A stretch of DNA of 64,000 bases from Rahnella bruchi (GTDB lineage Bacteria > Pseudomonadota > Gammaproteobacteria > Enterobacterales > Enterobacteriaceae): assembly GCF_003614975.1 (NCBI RefSeq), contig NZ_QZWI01000005.1, positions 224,097-288,096 of the forward strand. The letters are read 5' to 3'. The translations under genes were made by a program, and so were the position numbers. Shown here in pieces: positions 54,977 to 64,000 of the stretch; the first letter of the stretch is position 1, and the number at the start of each line of letters is the position of its first letter. The notes beneath the pieces are model-generated. The model ran no database searches. It was not told the DNA's origin and saw nothing but the letters and a program-made list of their open reading frames with translations.

Positions 54977-56845
54977 ATGAGCACTGAACATAAACGGTCA
55001 CTCCCCGCAGTAACCCTGGCCGCCATTGGTGTGGTCTATGGCGATATTGGTACCAGTCCTCTCTATACCTTAAGAGAGTGTTTTTCCGGTCATTATGGTT
55101 TCAACGTTGAACCCAGCGTCGTTTTTGGTTTTCTTTCTCTGATTTTCTGGATGTTAATCCTCATTGTTTCGCTCAAGTACCTCACTTACGTGATGCGGGC
55201 GGACAACGCAGGTGAGGGCGGTATTCTGACGCTGATGTCTCTGGCGGGTAGAAACACCTCTGCACGAACCACCGCCGTTCTGGTCATTCTCGGCCTGATC
55301 GGGGGAAGCTTCTTCTATGGTGAAGTGGTGATCACCCCGGCTATTTCTGTTCTTTCCGCGATGGAAGGTCTGGAGATCGCAGCACCTTCGCTTGATCCTT
55401 ATATCGTCCCTCTTTCTATTACTGTCCTGACGCTGCTTTTCATTATTCAGAAGCATGGCACCGGCATCGTGGGCAAATTATTTGCGCCAGTGATGTTGCT
55501 GTGGTTCCTGACGCTGGCTGTGCTTGGCGTGAACAGCATCATGCAGAACCCTGAAGTACTCCGCGCCATGAACCCGATGTGGGCGGTCAACTTCTTCATC
55601 GAGCATAAGTCGTTTTCCTTCCTGGCACTCGGTGCGGTCGTTCTGTCGATTACCGGCGTGGAAGCGCTGTATGCGGATATGGGCCACTTCGGGAAATTCC
55701 CTATCCGGCTCGCATGGTTCACCGTTGTGCTACCTTCTCTGGTGCTGAACTATTTTGGCCAGGGCGCGTTGCTGCTGAAAAACCCTGAGTCGATTAAAAA
55801 CCCGTTCTTCCTGCTGGCGCCGGATTGGGCATTAATTCCTTTACTGGTGCTGGCAACGCTGGCGACCATTATCGCGTCTCAGGCTGTTATCTCCGGCGTG
55901 TTCTCCCTGACCCGTCAGGCTGTGCGTCTGGGCTATCTGCCGCCAATGCGCATTATTCACACCTCAGAAATGGAAGCGGGTCAGATTTACATCCCGGCCA
56001 TTAACTGGCTGCTGTATTTTGCGGTGGTTATCGTTATCGCAAGCTTTGAACATTCCAGCAATCTGGCTGCGGCCTACGGTATTGCTGTAACCGGCACGAT
56101 GGTGCTGACCAGCATTCTTTCCTGCACGGTGGCACTTAAAAATTGGCACTGGAAACCGTTCCTGGTCGGACTTTTGCTGATCGGTCTGCTGTTTATAGAT
56201 ATCCCGCTTTTCGCGGCGAACGCCACGAAACTGTTCTCCGGTGGCTGGTTGCCGCTGACGCTGGGTCTGTGCATGTTTATCGTCATGACAACCTGGAAAA
56301 GCGAGCGCTTCCGCCTTATGCGTCGCATGAACGAGCACGGCAATTCTCTTGAAGCGATGATCGCGTCCCTGGAGAAATCGCCGCCAGTTCGGGTTCCGGG
56401 TACTGCGGTATATATGTCGCGTGCTATCAACGTCATTCCCTTTGCATTGCTGCATAACCTCAAGCACAACAAAGTACTGCATGAGCGCGTGGTCTTGCTG
56501 ACGTTACGCACCGAAGATGCACCTTATGTGCATAACGTCCGCCGCGTTACCATCGAACAGCTTTCGCCGACGTTCTGGCGGGTGGTGGCGAGTTACGGAT
56601 TTAAAGAGACACCGAATGTGGAAGAAGTCTTCCACCGCTGCGGTCTGGAAGGATTGCCATGCCGGATGATGGAAACGTCGTTCTTTATGTCGCATGAATC
56701 CCTGATCCTGACCAAGCGACCGTGGTATCTTTACTTCCGTGGCAAACTCTTTATGGCGCTCAGCCGTAATGCCTTGCGCGCACCGGATCAGTTCGAAATT
56801 CCGCCGAACCGCGTGATAGAACTCGGTACGCAGGTAGAAATTTAA
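54977..56845 (+). CDS. kup: Low-affinity potassium transporter Kup
   Basis: Kup (TrkD) is a proton-coupled potassium importer of the KUP/HAK/KT family. The 622 residues equal E. coli. About twelve membrane segments occupy residues 15-430, with the family signatures [19 protein letters not shown] and [10 protein letters not shown] in the first third; the C-terminal 190 residues are cytoplasmic. Start 54977 ([12 protein letters not shown]) is chosen over the 30-codon-longer frame. It is divergent from ravA across 272 bp, in which I see no clear regulatory element. Confidence 0.98.
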   Translation: MSTEHKRSLPAVTLAAIGVVYGDIGTSPLYTLRECFSGHYGFNVEPSVVFGFLSLIFWMLILIVSLKYLTYVMRADNAGEGGILTLMSLAGRNTSARTTAVLVILGLIGGSFFYGEVVITPAISVLSAMEGLEIAAPSLDPYIVPLSITVLTLLFIIQKHGTGIVGKLFAPVMLLWFLTLAVLGVNSIMQNPEVLRAMNPMWAVNFFIEHKSFSFLALGAVVLSITGVEALYADMGHFGKFPIRLAWFTVVLPSLVLNYFGQGALLLKNPESIKNPFFLLAPDWALIPLLVLATLATIIASQAVISGVFSLTRQAVRLGYLPPMRIIHTSEMEAGQIYIPAINWLLYFAVVIVIASFEHSSNLAAAYGIAVTGTMVLTSILSCTVALKNWHWKPFLVGLLLIGLLFIDIPLFAANATKLFSGGWLPLTLGLCMFIVMTTWKSERFRLMRRMNEHGNSLEAMIASLEKSPPVRVPGTAVYMSRAINVIPFALLHNLKHNKVLHERVVLLTLRTEDAPYVHNVRRVTIEQLSPTFWRVVASYGFKETPNVEEVFHRCGLEGLPCRMMETSFFMSHESLILTKRPWYLYFRGKLFMALSRNALRAPDQFEIPPNRVIELGTQVEI

Positions 56846-56863
56846 CGCTTATTTCTGCCAGCC

Positions 56864-56890
56864 AAAGGGCACCTCCGGGTGTCCTTTGTT
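56864..56890 (+). terminator. Rho-independent terminator of kup
   Basis: AAAGGGCACC pairs with GGGTGTCCTTT through one G:U wobble around a 4-base loop (56864-56887), followed by GTTATTT. It starts 19 bp after the kup stop. Confidence 0.75.
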
Positions 56891-56951
56891 ATTTCATCCT
56901 CCCCTCAGTAAATAGCCAAACTCAAATTTTCAGGTTGTTTGCGAATCATTC

Positions 56952-57048
56952 AGCGAAACGTTTCGACGTTGATCACAATTCCATCACAACCCCGTTGCCA
57001 TGTCCGGTGAACTTTATAAACTCATCAGTGAGCGAAACGTTTCGCTGT
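56952..57048 (+). promoter_or_regulatory. rbs promoter region with two RbsR operators
   Basis: A perfect 16-bp palindrome AGCGAAACGTTTCGCT lies at 57031-57046, overlapping the expected transcript start. A second copy with a 12-bp intact core, CGAAACGTTTCG, lies at 56954-56965. Their centres are 79 bp apart. Both match the LacI-family RbsR operator of E. coli. A plausible -35 is TTGCCA at 56995-57000 with a TATAAACT-type -10 near 57015-57022. Confidence 0.85.
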
Positions 57049-57059
57049 AGGAGTTCACA

Positions 57060-57479
57060 ATGAAGAAGTCACCGCTGTTAAATGCCGAAATCTCAAATGT
57101 TATTGCCCGGTTAGGTCACACCGATCAGCTGGTTATTGGCGATGCCGGGCTTCCGGTGCCAGCAGCTTGCCAACGCATCGATCTGGCTCTGACCCAGGGA
57201 GTCCCCACCTTTTTACAAGTCTTAGAGGTAGTGACACATGAGATGCAGGTTGAGCGGGCTATCCTCGCCGAGGAAATCCTCACCAAAAATCCTCAACTCC
57301 ATGAAGCGTTACTCGCCCAATTGACACAACTCGAACAACACCAGGGAAACACCATTGCTTTGGATTACGTCAGTCATGAGGCATTCAAAGCGCAAAGCGA
57401 AAAAAGTCGGGCTGTGATCCGCAGCGGGGAATGTTCGCCATACGCGAACGTTATTCTGTGTGCCGGCGTAACCTTCTGA
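57060..57479 (+). CDS. rbsD: D-ribose pyranase RbsD
   Basis: RbsD interconverts pyranose and furanose forms of ribose so that RbsK can phosphorylate it. The 139-residue protein keeps the catalytic His20 (VIARLGHTD) and the C-terminal [17 protein letters not shown] segment that closes the active site. The ATG follows AGGAG. It is first in rbsDACBKR, 7 bp before rbsA. Confidence 0.97.
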   Translation: MKKSPLLNAEISNVIARLGHTDQLVIGDAGLPVPAACQRIDLALTQGVPTFLQVLEVVTHEMQVERAILAEEILTKNPQLHEALLAQLTQLEQHQGNTIALDYVSHEAFKAQSEKSRAVIRSGECSPYANVILCAGVTF

Positions 57480-57486
57480 GGCCTTT

Positions 57487-58992
57487 ATGCAACCTTTGCT
57501 GCAACTGACAGGCATTGATAAAGCCTTTCCCGGCGTAAAAGCACTTTCCGGCGCGGCGCTCAGCGTCTATCCGGGACGTGTGATGGCGCTGGTGGGAGAA
57601 AACGGCGCGGGTAAGTCCACCATGATGAAAGTGCTGACCGGCATCTATCAAAAAGATGCCGGTTCAGTCCATTTTCTTGGTAAGGAAGCGGCATTCAATG
57701 GCCCTAAGGCTTCTCAGGAAGCCGGTATTGGTATCATCCATCAGGAACTGAACCTGATCCCCCAGCTGACCATCGCTGAAAACATCTTCCTGGGCCGTGA
57801 GTTTGTGAACGGTTTTGGCCGCATCAACTGGAAAAAGATGTATGCCGAAGCCGATAAACTGCTGGCACGCCTGAATCTGCGTTACAAAAGTGATCGTCTG
57901 GTCGGCGAGTTATCGATTGGCGACCAGCAGATGGTCGAAATTGCCAAGGTGCTGAGCTTTGAGTCCAAAGTCATCATCATGGATGAACCGACGGATGCCC
58001 TGACCGACACTGAAACCGCTTCTTTATTTAGCGTGATCCGCGAGCTGAAAGCTGCCGGTTGTGGCGTGGTATATATCTCCCACCGCATGAAAGAAATCTT
58101 TGAAATCTGTGATGACGTGACGGTATTCCGTGACGGGCAGTTTATCGCTGAGCGTCCGGTCAGTTCGCTGGAAGAAGACACGCTGATTGAAATGATGGTC
58201 GGCCGTCGCCTCGAAGAACAATATCCGCGTATCAACCATCAGCGTGGTGCGTTGCGTCTGCAAGTGCGCGATGTCAGCGGGCCTGGGGTGGATAACGTCA
58301 GCTTTGATTTGCACAGCGGCGAAATTCTGGGGATTTCCGGTTTGATGGGCGCTGGACGTACCGAACTGATGAAAATTCTCTACGGCGCATTACCGCGTAA
58401 AAGTGGCTACGTGGCGCTTGATGGCCGCGAAGTCGTGACGCGCTCGCCTCAGGACGGACTGGCAAACGGCATCGTTTATATCTCTGAAGACCGTAAGCGC
58501 GATGGTTTAGTACTCGGCATGTCCGTGAAAGAGAACATGTCGCTGACCGCGCTGCGTTATTTCAGCCACGGCGGCGGACGCCTGAAGCATGCGGAAGAAC
58601 AACAGGCAGTCGGCGATTTTATCCGCCTCTTCAATATTAAAACGCCGTCGATGATGCAGACCATTGGCCTGCTTTCCGGTGGTAATCAGCAAAAAGTGGC
58701 GATTGCCCGCGGATTAATGACGCGGCCAAAAGTCCTGATCCTCGACGAACCGACGCGTGGCGTTGACGTCGGTGCCAAAAAAGAGATTTACCAGCTTATA
58801 AACCAGTTCAAGCGCGAAGGGCTGAGCATCATTTTGGTTTCCTCAGAAATGCCGGAAGTGATCGGCATGAGTGACCGGGTTTTGGTGATGCATGAAGGTC
58901 ATTTAAGCGGTGAATTCCCGATAGAACAGGCAACGCAAGAAGTGTTGATGGCAGCCGCTGTCGGCAAGCAATACGGCGTGACGCAGGAGTAA
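57487..58992 (+). CDS. rbsA: Ribose ABC transporter ATP-binding protein RbsA
   Basis: RbsA is a fused double ATPase of the sugar-transport (CUT2) class, 501 residues. The first half has Walker [10 protein letters not shown] near 38, signature [14 protein letters not shown] and Walker [14 protein letters not shown]. The second half has a degenerate P-loop [12 protein letters not shown] but a normal signature [16 protein letters not shown], as is typical of the family. It energises ribose import through RbsC. Confidence 0.98.
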   Translation: MQPLLQLTGIDKAFPGVKALSGAALSVYPGRVMALVGENGAGKSTMMKVLTGIYQKDAGSVHFLGKEAAFNGPKASQEAGIGIIHQELNLIPQLTIAENIFLGREFVNGFGRINWKKMYAEADKLLARLNLRYKSDRLVGELSIGDQQMVEIAKVLSFESKVIIMDEPTDALTDTETASLFSVIRELKAAGCGVVYISHRMKEIFEICDDVTVFRDGQFIAERPVSSLEEDTLIEMMVGRRLEEQYPRINHQRGALRLQVRDVSGPGVDNVSFDLHSGEILGISGLMGAGRTELMKILYGALPRKSGYVALDGREVVTRSPQDGLANGIVYISEDRKRDGLVLGMSVKENMSLTALRYFSHGGGRLKHAEEQQAVGDFIRLFNIKTPSMMQTIGLLSGGNQQKVAIARGLMTRPKVLILDEPTRGVDVGAKKEIYQLINQFKREGLSIILVSSEMPEVIGMSDRVLVMHEGHLSGEFPIEQATQEVLMAAAVGKQYGVTQE

Positions 58993-58998
58993 TCAGAT

Positions 58999-59970
58999 AT
59001 GAGTTCTCAGACATTGCCAGCCAAGAAGCGCTGGATCAGTAGAGAGTGGTTGCTGGAGCAAAAGTCTCTGATTGCGCTGCTGGTGTTGATTGCCGTGGTT
59101 TCTTCAATGAGCCCGAATTTCTTTACGGTCAACAACCTGTTTAACATCCTTCAGCAGACGTCGGTCAACGCCATTATGGCCGTGGGCATGACGCTGGTAA
59201 TTCTGACGTCGGGCATTGATTTATCCGTCGGCTCCCTGCTGGCGCTGACCGGCGCGGTAGCAGCCTCTATTGTCGGGCTGGAAGTGAATGCATTAGTTGC
59301 GGTTGCAGGCGCGCTGGCGCTCGGTGCCGCCGTCGGCGCGGTGACTGGAATGATAGTCGCCAAAGGTAAAGTTCAGGCGTTCATCGCCACCCTGGTCATG
59401 ATGTTGCTGCTGCGCGGTATCACCATGGTGTACACCAACGGCAGCCCGATCAGCACCGGTTTTAATGATGTCGCTGATGTCTTTGGCTGGTTTGGTATCG
59501 GTCGCCCGCTGGGTATTCCTACGCCGGTCTGGCTGATGGCGGTGGTGTTTATTGCGGCGTGGTACATGCTACATCACACCCGCTTAGGACGTTATATCTA
59601 CGCGCTGGGCGGTAATGAATCTGCGACGCGTCTGTCAGGTATCAGCGTCGATAAAGTCAAAATTATTGTCTACTCCCTGTGCGGTTTGTTAGCGGCACTG
59701 GCCAGTATCATCGAAGTGGCGCGCTTGTCTTCTGCGCAGCCTAACGCAGGTACAGGTTATGAGCTGGATGCGATTGCCGCAGTGGTATTAGGGGGAACCA
59801 GCCTGTCCGGGGGTAAAGGACGCATTGTAGGAACGCTAATCGGGGCATTGATCCTTGGCTTCCTGAATAACGGTTTGAACTTATTGGGTGTTTCTTCCTA
59901 CTACCAGATGATCGTAAAAGCAGTTGTCATCCTGCTGGCGGTTCTGGTGGATAACAAAAGCAACAAATAA
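58999..59970 (+). CDS. rbsC: Ribose ABC transporter permease RbsC
   Basis: The 323-residue inner-membrane protein forms the ribose channel as a homodimer. Eight to ten hydrophobic segments can be seen, with the conserved [19 protein letters not shown] and the EAA-like [20 protein letters not shown]. It starts 6 bp after rbsA and is followed 17-23 bp later by rbsB. Confidence 0.98.
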   Translation: MSSQTLPAKKRWISREWLLEQKSLIALLVLIAVVSSMSPNFFTVNNLFNILQQTSVNAIMAVGMTLVILTSGIDLSVGSLLALTGAVAASIVGLEVNALVAVAGALALGAAVGAVTGMIVAKGKVQAFIATLVMMLLLRGITMVYTNGSPISTGFNDVADVFGWFGIGRPLGIPTPVWLMAVVFIAAWYMLHHTRLGRYIYALGGNESATRLSGISVDKVKIIVYSLCGLLAALASIIEVARLSSAQPNAGTGYELDAIAAVVLGGTSLSGGKGRIVGTLIGALILGFLNNGLNLLGVSSYYQMIVKAVVILLAVLVDNKSNK

Positions 59971-59993
59971 CCTCTCCTACAGGACTTATGACC

Positions 59994-60884
59994 ATGAATA
60001 TGAAAAAACTGGCTGTCTGGGTTTCCGCCGCAGCGATCACCGCTTCTTTCAGTGCAAACGTTCTGGCGAAAGACACCATTGCGCTGGTCGTTTCCACGCT
60101 GAATAACCCGTTCTTCGTTTCCATGAAAGACGGCGCGCAAAAAGAAGCGGACAAACTGGGCTATAACCTGGTGGTTCTTGATTCTCAAAATAACCCGGCG
60201 AAAGAACTGGCTAACGTGCAGGACCTGACCGTTCGCGGCACCAAATTGATGCTGATTAACCCGACAGATTCTGACGCAGTAGGCAACGCGGTGGCGATGG
60301 CCAACCAGGCGAAAATCCCGGTGATCACCCTTGACCGTCAGGCAACCAAAGGTGTCGTTGCCAGTCACGTGGCTTCAGATAACGCCTTCGGCGGTAAAAT
60401 GGCCGGCGATTACATCGCCAAGAAACTGGGCGAAAACGCCAAAGTCATTGAGCTGGAAGGCATTGCCGGTACGTCTGTTGCCCGTGAGCGCGGTAAAGGT
60501 TTCGCTCAGGCAGCTGAAAAGCATCATTTCCAGATCCTCGCCAGCCAGCCAGCTGATTTTGACCGTACTAAAGGCCTGAACGTCATGCAGAACCTGCTGA
60601 CCGCGCATCAGGATGTACAGGCTGTTTTCGCTCAGAACGATGAAATGGCGCTGGGTGCATTGCGCGCCCTGCAGACTGCCGGTAAAACAGATGTTCTGGT
60701 TGTCGGTTTTGACGGCACCGAAGACGGTATTAAAGCGGTTAACAGCGGTAAAATGGGCGCGACCGTGGCACAACGTCCTGAACAAATCGGCGTGATTGGG
60801 GTGCAGACCGCTGACAAAGTGCTGAAAGGCGAGAAAGTGCCGGCTGTTATCCCTGTTGATTTGAAACTGGTTGCTCAGCCGTAA
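59994..60884 (+). CDS. rbsB: Periplasmic ribose-binding protein RbsB
   Basis: RbsB binds ribose in the periplasm and also presents it to the Trg chemoreceptor in E. coli. The 296-residue precursor has a Sec signal ([20 protein letters not shown], then LAKDTI with cleavage after the Ala-Lys region). The mature part has [20 protein letters not shown] and [13 protein letters not shown]. Two in-frame ATGs compete; 59994 is preferred because AGGA is nine bases upstream, whereas 59988 is only three bases from it. Confidence 0.97.
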   Translation: MNMKKLAVWVSAAAITASFSANVLAKDTIALVVSTLNNPFFVSMKDGAQKEADKLGYNLVVLDSQNNPAKELANVQDLTVRGTKLMLINPTDSDAVGNAVAMANQAKIPVITLDRQATKGVVASHVASDNAFGGKMAGDYIAKKLGENAKVIELEGIAGTSVARERGKGFAQAAEKHHFQILASQPADFDRTKGLNVMQNLLTAHQDVQAVFAQNDEMALGALRALQTAGKTDVLVVGFDGTEDGIKAVNSGKMGATVAQRPEQIGVIGVQTADKVLKGEKVPAVIPVDLKLVAQP

Positions 60885-60951
60885 TACCCTCTTTATCTAC
60901 GCTGTCACTGCGCCTCCTTACGGGGGCGCTATTTAACTCAGGGATTTCCAC

Positions 60952-61881
60952 ATGAAGACAGGCAAACTGGTGGTGCTCGGCAGCATCAACGCTGACCACA
61001 TTCTGAATATCAACCACTTCCCGCAGCCGGGCGAAACGGTTATCGGTAAGCAGTACACCGTTGCCTTCGGCGGTAAAGGGGCGAATCAGGCGGTTGCTGC
61101 CGGTCGTAGTGGCGCTGATATTTCGTTTATTGCCTGTGTGGGAGATGACGATATTGGCGAGCGTGTTCGCAGACAGCTGGCCAGTGACCATATTGATACT
61201 CAACCCATTGAAGCCATCAAAGACACAACCACCGGCGTAGCGCTGATTTTCGTTAATGCGGAAGGTGAGAACGTTATTGGTATCGATGCAGGGGCCAATA
61301 AAGCCGTCACGCCGGAATACCTCGATCGCTATAAACAGCAGGTCATTGGCGCTGCGGCTTTATTGATGCAGCTGGAATCACCGCTCGAGACGGTGATTGA
61401 GGCGGCGAAGATTGCCAAAGACAACGGCACGCAGGTGATTCTCAATCCGGCTCCGGCCTGCGAATTACCTGATGAATTGCTGGCGCGGGTGGATATGATC
61501 ACCCCGAACGAAACCGAAGCCGAAAAGCTGACAGGAATTAAAGTCGACAGTAATGAAGATGCCGAACGTGCTGCGAAAGCGCTGCATGATAAAGGTATCG
61601 CGACTGTCATCATTACTTTAGGCAGTAAAGGTGTTTGGTTAAGCCAGAACGGTGAGGGCAAATTAGTCCCAGGTTTTCGCGTGAAAGCCGTCGATACCAT
61701 TGCGGCGGGCGATACTTTTAACGGGGCGCTGGTAACGGCGTTGCTGGAAGGCAAACCAATGGACAGTGCGGTGCGTTTTGCTCACGCCGCTGCGGCGATT
61801 GCCGTCACGCGTCCTGGTGCTCAGCCTTCCGTTCCGTGGCGTAAAGAAATCGACGATTTTCTTGCACAACAGGAGGCCTGA
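60952..61881 (+). CDS. rbsK: Ribokinase RbsK
   Basis: RbsK phosphorylates ribose at O5 to ribose-5-phosphate. The 309-residue PfkB-family kinase has the N-terminal signature GSINADHILNINHFPQPGET, the second glycine-rich motif GGKGANQAVAAGRSG, and the C-terminal catalytic motif DTIAAGDTFNGALVTALLEG with the catalytic Asp. Its stop codon is directly adjacent to the rbsR start. Confidence 0.98.
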   Translation: MKTGKLVVLGSINADHILNINHFPQPGETVIGKQYTVAFGGKGANQAVAAGRSGADISFIACVGDDDIGERVRRQLASDHIDTQPIEAIKDTTTGVALIFVNAEGENVIGIDAGANKAVTPEYLDRYKQQVIGAAALLMQLESPLETVIEAAKIAKDNGTQVILNPAPACELPDELLARVDMITPNETEAEKLTGIKVDSNEDAERAAKALHDKGIATVIITLGSKGVWLSQNGEGKLVPGFRVKAVDTIAAGDTFNGALVTALLEGKPMDSAVRFAHAAAAIAVTRPGAQPSVPWRKEIDDFLAQQEA

Positions 61882-62892
61882 TTGGCCACCATGAAAGATG
61901 TCGCCCGCCTCGCGGGCGTTTCAACCTCGACCGTCTCCCATGTGATCAACAAGAATCGTTTTGTTAGCGAATCCATCGCTGACAAAGTGAATGCCGCCGT
62001 GGAACAACTCAACTACGCACCTTCCGCGTTAGCCCGCAGTCTTAAACTGAACCAGACACGTACTCTCGGCATGTTGCTGACCGCCAGCAGTAACCCCTTC
62101 TATTCAGAAGTGGTGCGTGGCGTCGAACGCAGTTGCTATGAGCGTGGTTACAGTCTGATTTTGTGTAATACCGATAATGATGCGGAACGTATGAACCGTA
62201 GTCTGGAAACATTGCTGCAAAAGCGGGTCGACGGGCTGCTTATTATGTGTACGGAAAACCACCGGCCTTCGAAGGAGGCTATCAGCCGTTATCCGTCATT
62301 GCCGATTGTGATGATGGACTGGTCACCCTTCGATGGCGCCATCGATATCATTCAGGACAACGCGCTGCTGGGCGGCGAAATGGCGACGGAGTATTTAATC
62401 CGTCAGGGCTATCAGCGTATTGCCTGTATTACCGGCCCGTTAGATAAAACTACCGCACAGGAGCGTCTGAGCGGCTATCGTCAGGCCATGAATAAAGCCG
62501 GTCTGAATGTTTTGCCCGGTTATGAAGTGAGTGGTGATTTTGAATTCGAAGGCGGACTAGCTGCGATGCAGGAATTGCTGGCACTGCCGGAACCTCCGCA
62601 TGCTGTTTTTGCCGGTAACGACGCTATGGCTGTGGGTGTATATCAGGCGCTCTATCAGCGCGGATTACGTGTACCTGATGATGTCGCCGTAATGGGCTAC
62701 GATGATATCCAGCTGGCGCAATATATGATGCCGCCGCTGACCACTATTCATCAGCCCAAAGACTCTCTGGGTGAACTGGCCGTTGATGCTTTATTACATC
62801 GGTTGCAGGACCCGGATTCCGAGCCACAGGTTTTAGTGCTCACACCAGAACTGGTCGTGCGTCAGTCCGTCGGATCATTCATCGGCAAGTAA
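61882..62892 (+). CDS. rbsR: Ribose operon repressor RbsR (LacI family)
   Basis: RbsR represses rbs without ribose. The 336-residue protein has a LacI-type helix-turn-helix ([20 protein letters not shown]) and a periplasmic-binding-protein-like effector domain. The start is TTG at 61882, directly after the rbsK stop, with a perfect AGGAGG at 61871-61876; E. coli rbsR also reads MATMKDVAR from a TTG. Its operators lie in front of rbsD. Its 3' end overlaps the convergent yieP gene by 18 bp. Confidence 0.97.
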   Translation: MATMKDVARLAGVSTSTVSHVINKNRFVSESIADKVNAAVEQLNYAPSALARSLKLNQTRTLGMLLTASSNPFYSEVVRGVERSCYERGYSLILCNTDNDAERMNRSLETLLQKRVDGLLIMCTENHRPSKEAISRYPSLPIVMMDWSPFDGAIDIIQDNALLGGEMATEYLIRQGYQRIACITGPLDKTTAQERLSGYRQAMNKAGLNVLPGYEVSGDFEFEGGLAAMQELLALPEPPHAVFAGNDAMAVGVYQALYQRGLRVPDDVAVMGYDDIQLAQYMMPPLTTIHQPKDSLGELAVDALLHRLQDPDSEPQVLVLTPELVVRQSVGSFIGK

Positions 62893-63564
62893 CAAACTCT
62901 GGCATTCCAGAAGAGCGGCATTGGCGTCACCAGCCAGAATGGCATCCGTCAGCCGCTGGTGATGTTCCAGCTTAATCACTTCATTACCGGTAATCGCCCG
63001 GAAATAGCTCTGATACACCGAACTGAACAAATTAGAGAAAGACGTCAGGAAAGGATTCTTCCCCGCCTCATAGATAAGCTGATGAAACTGTGTATCAACC
63101 ATTATCCAGCGTTCCCGATCAAAGCTGTTATGCAACTGGCGCATTTCATACATATATAGAGAGAGCTGATGCTTTTGTTCCTGACTGGCGGTGAGAGCTG
63201 CCAGAGCGCAAGCCTGAGGTTCAAGGGCTCTGCGCAAAACAATGAAATGTGCCATCACTTGATCAAAGTTCTCACGTGTCATCCACCAGGTCAGTAATTC
63301 CTGATCGAGAAAATTCCAGCTCGATTGTGGCATCACCCGGGTACCAATCCGCGGACGGGGTAAAAGCATTCCTTTAGCTGCCAGCGTTTTCACTGCTTCA
63401 CGTACGGCCGTGCGGCTGACGCCAAAAATCTCCCCTAACTCATTCTCGCCAGGCAGTATTGCGCCTTCCGGATACTCGCCAGACAAAACGCGTTGTGCAA
63501 TTTTCTCTGCCAGCAGATAAGAAAGGTTACGCTGAGCCGCTTGTTGGTGGGCATTAAGTTGCAT
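62875..63564 (-). CDS. yieP: GntR/FadR-family regulator YieP
   Basis: The 229-residue protein matches E. coli YieP closely, for example [18 protein letters not shown] and [19 protein letters not shown], the winged helix, followed by [13 protein letters not shown]. The C-terminal FCD domain has [20 protein letters not shown], with candidate metal-binding Asp and His. Its physiological targets are not well defined as far as I know. In E. coli hsrA lies between rbsR and yieP; here it is missing. Confidence 0.94.
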   Translation of the reverse strand: MQLNAHQQAAQRNLSYLLAEKIAQRVLSGEYPEGAILPGENELGEIFGVSRTAVREAVKTLAAKGMLLPRPRIGTRVMPQSSWNFLDQELLTWWMTRENFDQVMAHFIVLRRALEPQACALAALTASQEQKHQLSLYMYEMRQLHNSFDRERWIMVDTQFHQLIYEAGKNPFLTSFSNLFSSVYQSYFRAITGNEVIKLEHHQRLTDAILAGDANAALLECQSLLLADE

Positions 63565-63725
63565 GTAAGGTATTCCTGAATGTTTTTCTCTTATTATAAA
63601 GGAGAGTTTACTCCAGCCTTTGGCTTTAAACTGGCGTGTTTTTCGCTGAAATAGGTCGTTATTTACCCATTTCGGGCGGATTTGTCGAATTAATGAACGG
63701 TCAGTAAATTATTTCAAATTAAGGG

Positions 63726-63753
63726 TTGCGGCCTTCAGAGAACTCCCTATAAT
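63726..63753 (+). promoter_or_regulatory. rRNA operon promoter P1
   Basis: TTGCGG (63726-63731), a 16-bp spacer and TATAAT (63748-63753) are followed by a GC-rich discriminator GCGCCTCC, the hallmark of stringently controlled rrn P1 promoters. The AT-rich stretch upstream (63690-63722) fits an UP element. Confidence 0.9.
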
Positions 63754-63857
63754 GCGCCTCCACTGACCGGGAACAACGACTCCTCTAACGAGAACCAAGT
63801 CGCCCAGTCAGGAAGAATCAACCCGGTGAAAACACCGCATCTTGTAAAAGAAAATGG

Positions 63858-63885
63858 TTGACTCTTCAGGGAGAAAGAGTATTAT
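63858..63885 (+). promoter_or_regulatory. rRNA operon promoter P2
   Basis: TTGACT (63858-63863), a 16-bp spacer and TATTAT (63880-63885) are 132 bp downstream of P1, close to the usual P1-P2 spacing in enterobacterial rrn operons. Confidence 0.85.
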
Positions 63886-63923
63886 CTGCCTCCCACGTTG
63901 CTGAGTTAAGTCTCGCAACGTAC

Positions 63924-64000
63924 GCTCTTTAACAATTTATCAGACAATCTGTGTGGGCACTCACAAGACGATATCAGCCACCTCGGTGGCAAAAAATATC
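63924..64000 (+). other. rRNA leader with boxA antitermination site
   Basis: GCTCTTTAACA at 63924-63934 is the boxA sequence bound by NusB-NusE. It is followed by CAGACAATCTGTGTGGGCAC, the typical leader of enterobacterial rrn operons. The mature 16S sequence does not begin before the window ends. The position beside yieP corresponds to rrnC of E. coli. Confidence 0.92.

Noticed and set aside
56968..56990. Possible CRP site in the rbs promoter
   Set aside because: The TCACA half-sites are in direct rather than inverted orientation, so the CRP consensus is not met.

Overview
The window is chromosomal DNA from a gammaproteobacterium of the order Enterobacterales. Gene order and protein sequences resemble the origin region of Escherichia coli, but several details (a gluconate dehydrogenase operon, a short intergenic palindromic element that I recall from Yersinia and Serratia genomes, the AtpB N-terminus) point to a Yersiniaceae-type organism such as Rahnella or a close relative. 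The genus is an inference from remembered sequences, not from a search.

Layout. 1-7.4 kb: start of a dgoR-like regulator, then yidA, gyrB, recF, dnaN and dnaA, all on the minus strand. 7.4-8.0 kb: the divergent dnaA/rpmH promoter region, with two perfect DnaA boxes and dense GATC sites. 8.0-11.9 kb: rpmH-rnpA-yidD-yidC-mnmE on the plus strand. 11.9-18.0 kb: accessory block with a three-subunit periplasmic gluconate 2-dehydrogenase (triheme cytochrome c, GMC flavoprotein, Tat-exported small subunit) and a chemoreceptor. 18.3-22.0 kb: yieE, chrR/yieF, adeP and yieH, in the E. coli order. 21.9-23.6 kb: a TIM-barrel isomerase/dehydratase and a divergent TetR regulator. 23.7-28.4 kb: pstSCAB-phoU behind a tandem Pho box, with a palindromic repeat between pstS and pstC. 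28.5-35.3 kb: accessory block with a MocR-type regulator divergent from a YtcJ-like amidohydrolase and two tandem, paralogous DHA2-type transporters; this is the least understood part of the window. 35.4-39.9 kb: rluF, glmS, glmU. 40.1-47.0 kb: the complete ATP synthase operon atpIBEFHAGDC. 47.7-51.7 kb: rsmG, mnmG, the replication origin oriC (about 50.4-50.7 kb), mioC and asnC. 51.7-56.8 kb: viaA, ravA, kup; asnA is not found between asnC and viaA. 57.0-63.6 kb: rbsDACBKR and yieP; hsrA is not found between them. 63.7-64.0 kb: tandem promoters and leader of an rRNA operon whose 16S gene lies beyond the window.

How the parts relate. Most of the window is core machinery: replication initiation (oriC, dnaA, dnaN, recF, gyrB), RNA and ribosome maturation (rnpA, mnmE, mnmG, rsmG, rluF), membrane insertion (yidD, yidC), energy (atp), the cell-wall precursor UDP-GlcNAc (glmU, glmS), and uptake of phosphate, potassium and ribose. 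DnaA boxes sit in the dnaA, mioC and oriC regions as expected, and one perfect box lies unexpectedly in the glmU-glmS spacer. The variable genes are inserted at discrete joints of this backbone: mnmE|yieE, yieH|phoU and pstS|glmS. I found no CRISPR array, prophage, insertion sequence or tRNA gene. No wholly new system is evident; the best candidate for undescribed biology is the MocR-amidohydrolase-twin transporter cluster with its direct-repeat operator.
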